From the NCBI GenBank assembly GCA_016709025.1, contig JADJEQ010000043.1:59817-123816 (forward strand): 64,000 nt of DNA, read 5' to 3'. Made by a program: the position numbers and the translations under genes. The stretch comes from Bacteroidales bacterium (lineage in GTDB: Bacteria > Bacteroidota > Bacteroidia > Bacteroidales > Lentimicrobiaceae). Shown here one piece after another: positions 63,441 to 64,000 of this stretch. The notes beneath the pieces were generated by a model. That model worked only from the letters and a program-made list of their open reading frames with translations. It was not told the DNA's origin and ran no database searches. Within the stretch, counting starts at the first letter, position 1; every line of letters starts with the position of its first letter.

Positions 63441-64000
63441 AAATACTTTTCTCAATTATAATCTCTTGTAGTTCAAGGCCGGGTGTGACAAACTTCTGTT
63501 TTCCCCATTTCAACCGTTTAAATCGTTTTGATCAGTCAGGAAATATACGCAACTCAGGTTCAAATGTATAACAATTAAATAAGAATGCAAAACAGGGGTC
63601 GACATTTCTTTAGCCGGGGTAATGCATCAGAACATAATCTCGCAAACAATTGACAAGGTAACAAGGTTTGGGAAAATTGGGCTCTTCAGAAGGTAAGACG
63701 AGAAACTTCTAAAAGGATGAATGCTTCGCGGGCTCGCGTCTGAGGGTAAGACTCTCGAAATTAACGAATTGATTGTGTGAAAAACCGAACCAAATTGCAA
63801 AAAAAATCCCCGGCAATTGCCAGGGAAATTTTCGGTTATCAGGAAAAAATATTATTCAAAGCGCCGGTGCCAGGCAGAGGTGCCGTCTTTAAAACCTCTC
63901 TTCATCTCTCACCAGTATTGGTCAATCGATCTCGGTTTTCTGTTGTTCCCCGGTATGCGGGCGAAACACGTTCACCTGGGATGTTTTAAGGCTCATTTCA
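63441..64000. other. No gene identified; one terminator-like hairpin
   Basis: This stretch has a different look from the AT-rich array to its left, with GC-rich words (CGCGGGCTCGCG at 63728-63739) and no convincing open frame. The only clear feature is the hairpin at 63799-63828, which would end a minus-strand transcript coming from beyond the window or from 63830-64000. Confidence 0.3.
63799..63828 (-). terminator. Terminator-like hairpin, minus strand
   Basis: TCCCCGGC and GCCAGGGA pair with one mismatch around AATT, and on the minus strand eight T follow. No gene is visible directly upstream on that strand. Confidence 0.6.

Overview
The window looks like a Bacteroidota chromosome, most likely an anaerobic or facultative member of the Bacteroidales/Marinilabiliales side. 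The evidence is a SusC/SusD/SusE outer-membrane triplet, a type IX secretion C-terminal domain, a THX ribosomal protein, HU, several TAnnTTTG-type -7 promoter elements, weak Shine-Dalgarno sequences, and a pyruvate:ferredoxin oxidoreductase. Coding density is ordinary from 0 to about 52 kb and falls sharply after 57 kb.

Layout. 0-6.5 kb: a cut-off SRPBCC gene, an EamA exporter, a Tat-type DUF362 protein coupled to a membrane polyferredoxin, and a dihydroorotate-dehydrogenase-like protein. 7-10.5 kb: nifJ (PFOR) split by one frameshift. 10.6-16.5 kb: e(P4)-type acid phosphatase, 5-formyl-THF cyclo-ligase, sppA, folK, deoxynucleoside kinase, a short histidine kinase. 16.6-18.5 kb: an ECF sigma factor beside a CarH-type B12 light-sensor repressor. 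18.6-26.5 kb: alaS, an M23 peptidase, a small MerR, hldD, alkaline phosphatase, an MFS transporter. 26.9-37.8 kb: a starch/alpha-glucan utilisation locus (GH13 lipoprotein, LacI regulator, susC, an enlarged susD with SusE/F-like inserts, susE). 37.9-50.4 kb: rlmD, aroK, recQ, HU, fmt, a TPR membrane protein, THX, a murD-murL pair, yqgE, rhomboid and a membrane protein. 50.7-57.1 kb: a DUF5723-like barrel, an orphan OppC, an AIM24 protein, tRNA-His, and a T9SS-exported DUF3089 protein.

57.5-63.4 kb is different. Seven consecutive minus-strand genes (hipA, hipB, a lipoprotein, a VOC protein, a membrane protein, a panE-like reductase, one unknown) are all broken by indels and stops. Three diverged copies of one repeat of about 120-140 bp sit between them, each abutting the stop codon of one gene and lying before the start of the next. 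This resembles a decayed gene-cassette array, although I found no canonical integron attC core sites and no integrase.

Two other signals recur. Intergenic gaps at 12.1, 28.9, 29.1, 52.2 and 53.7-54.2 kb hold degenerate tandem repeats with 7- or 8-bp periods that share a few consensus families. The murD-murL pair suggests an alternative route for placing D-glutamate in peptidoglycan. The alpha-glucan locus is regulated as a unit: the LacI protein probably acts through a GCAA-N4-TTGC operator 430-450 bp upstream of susC.
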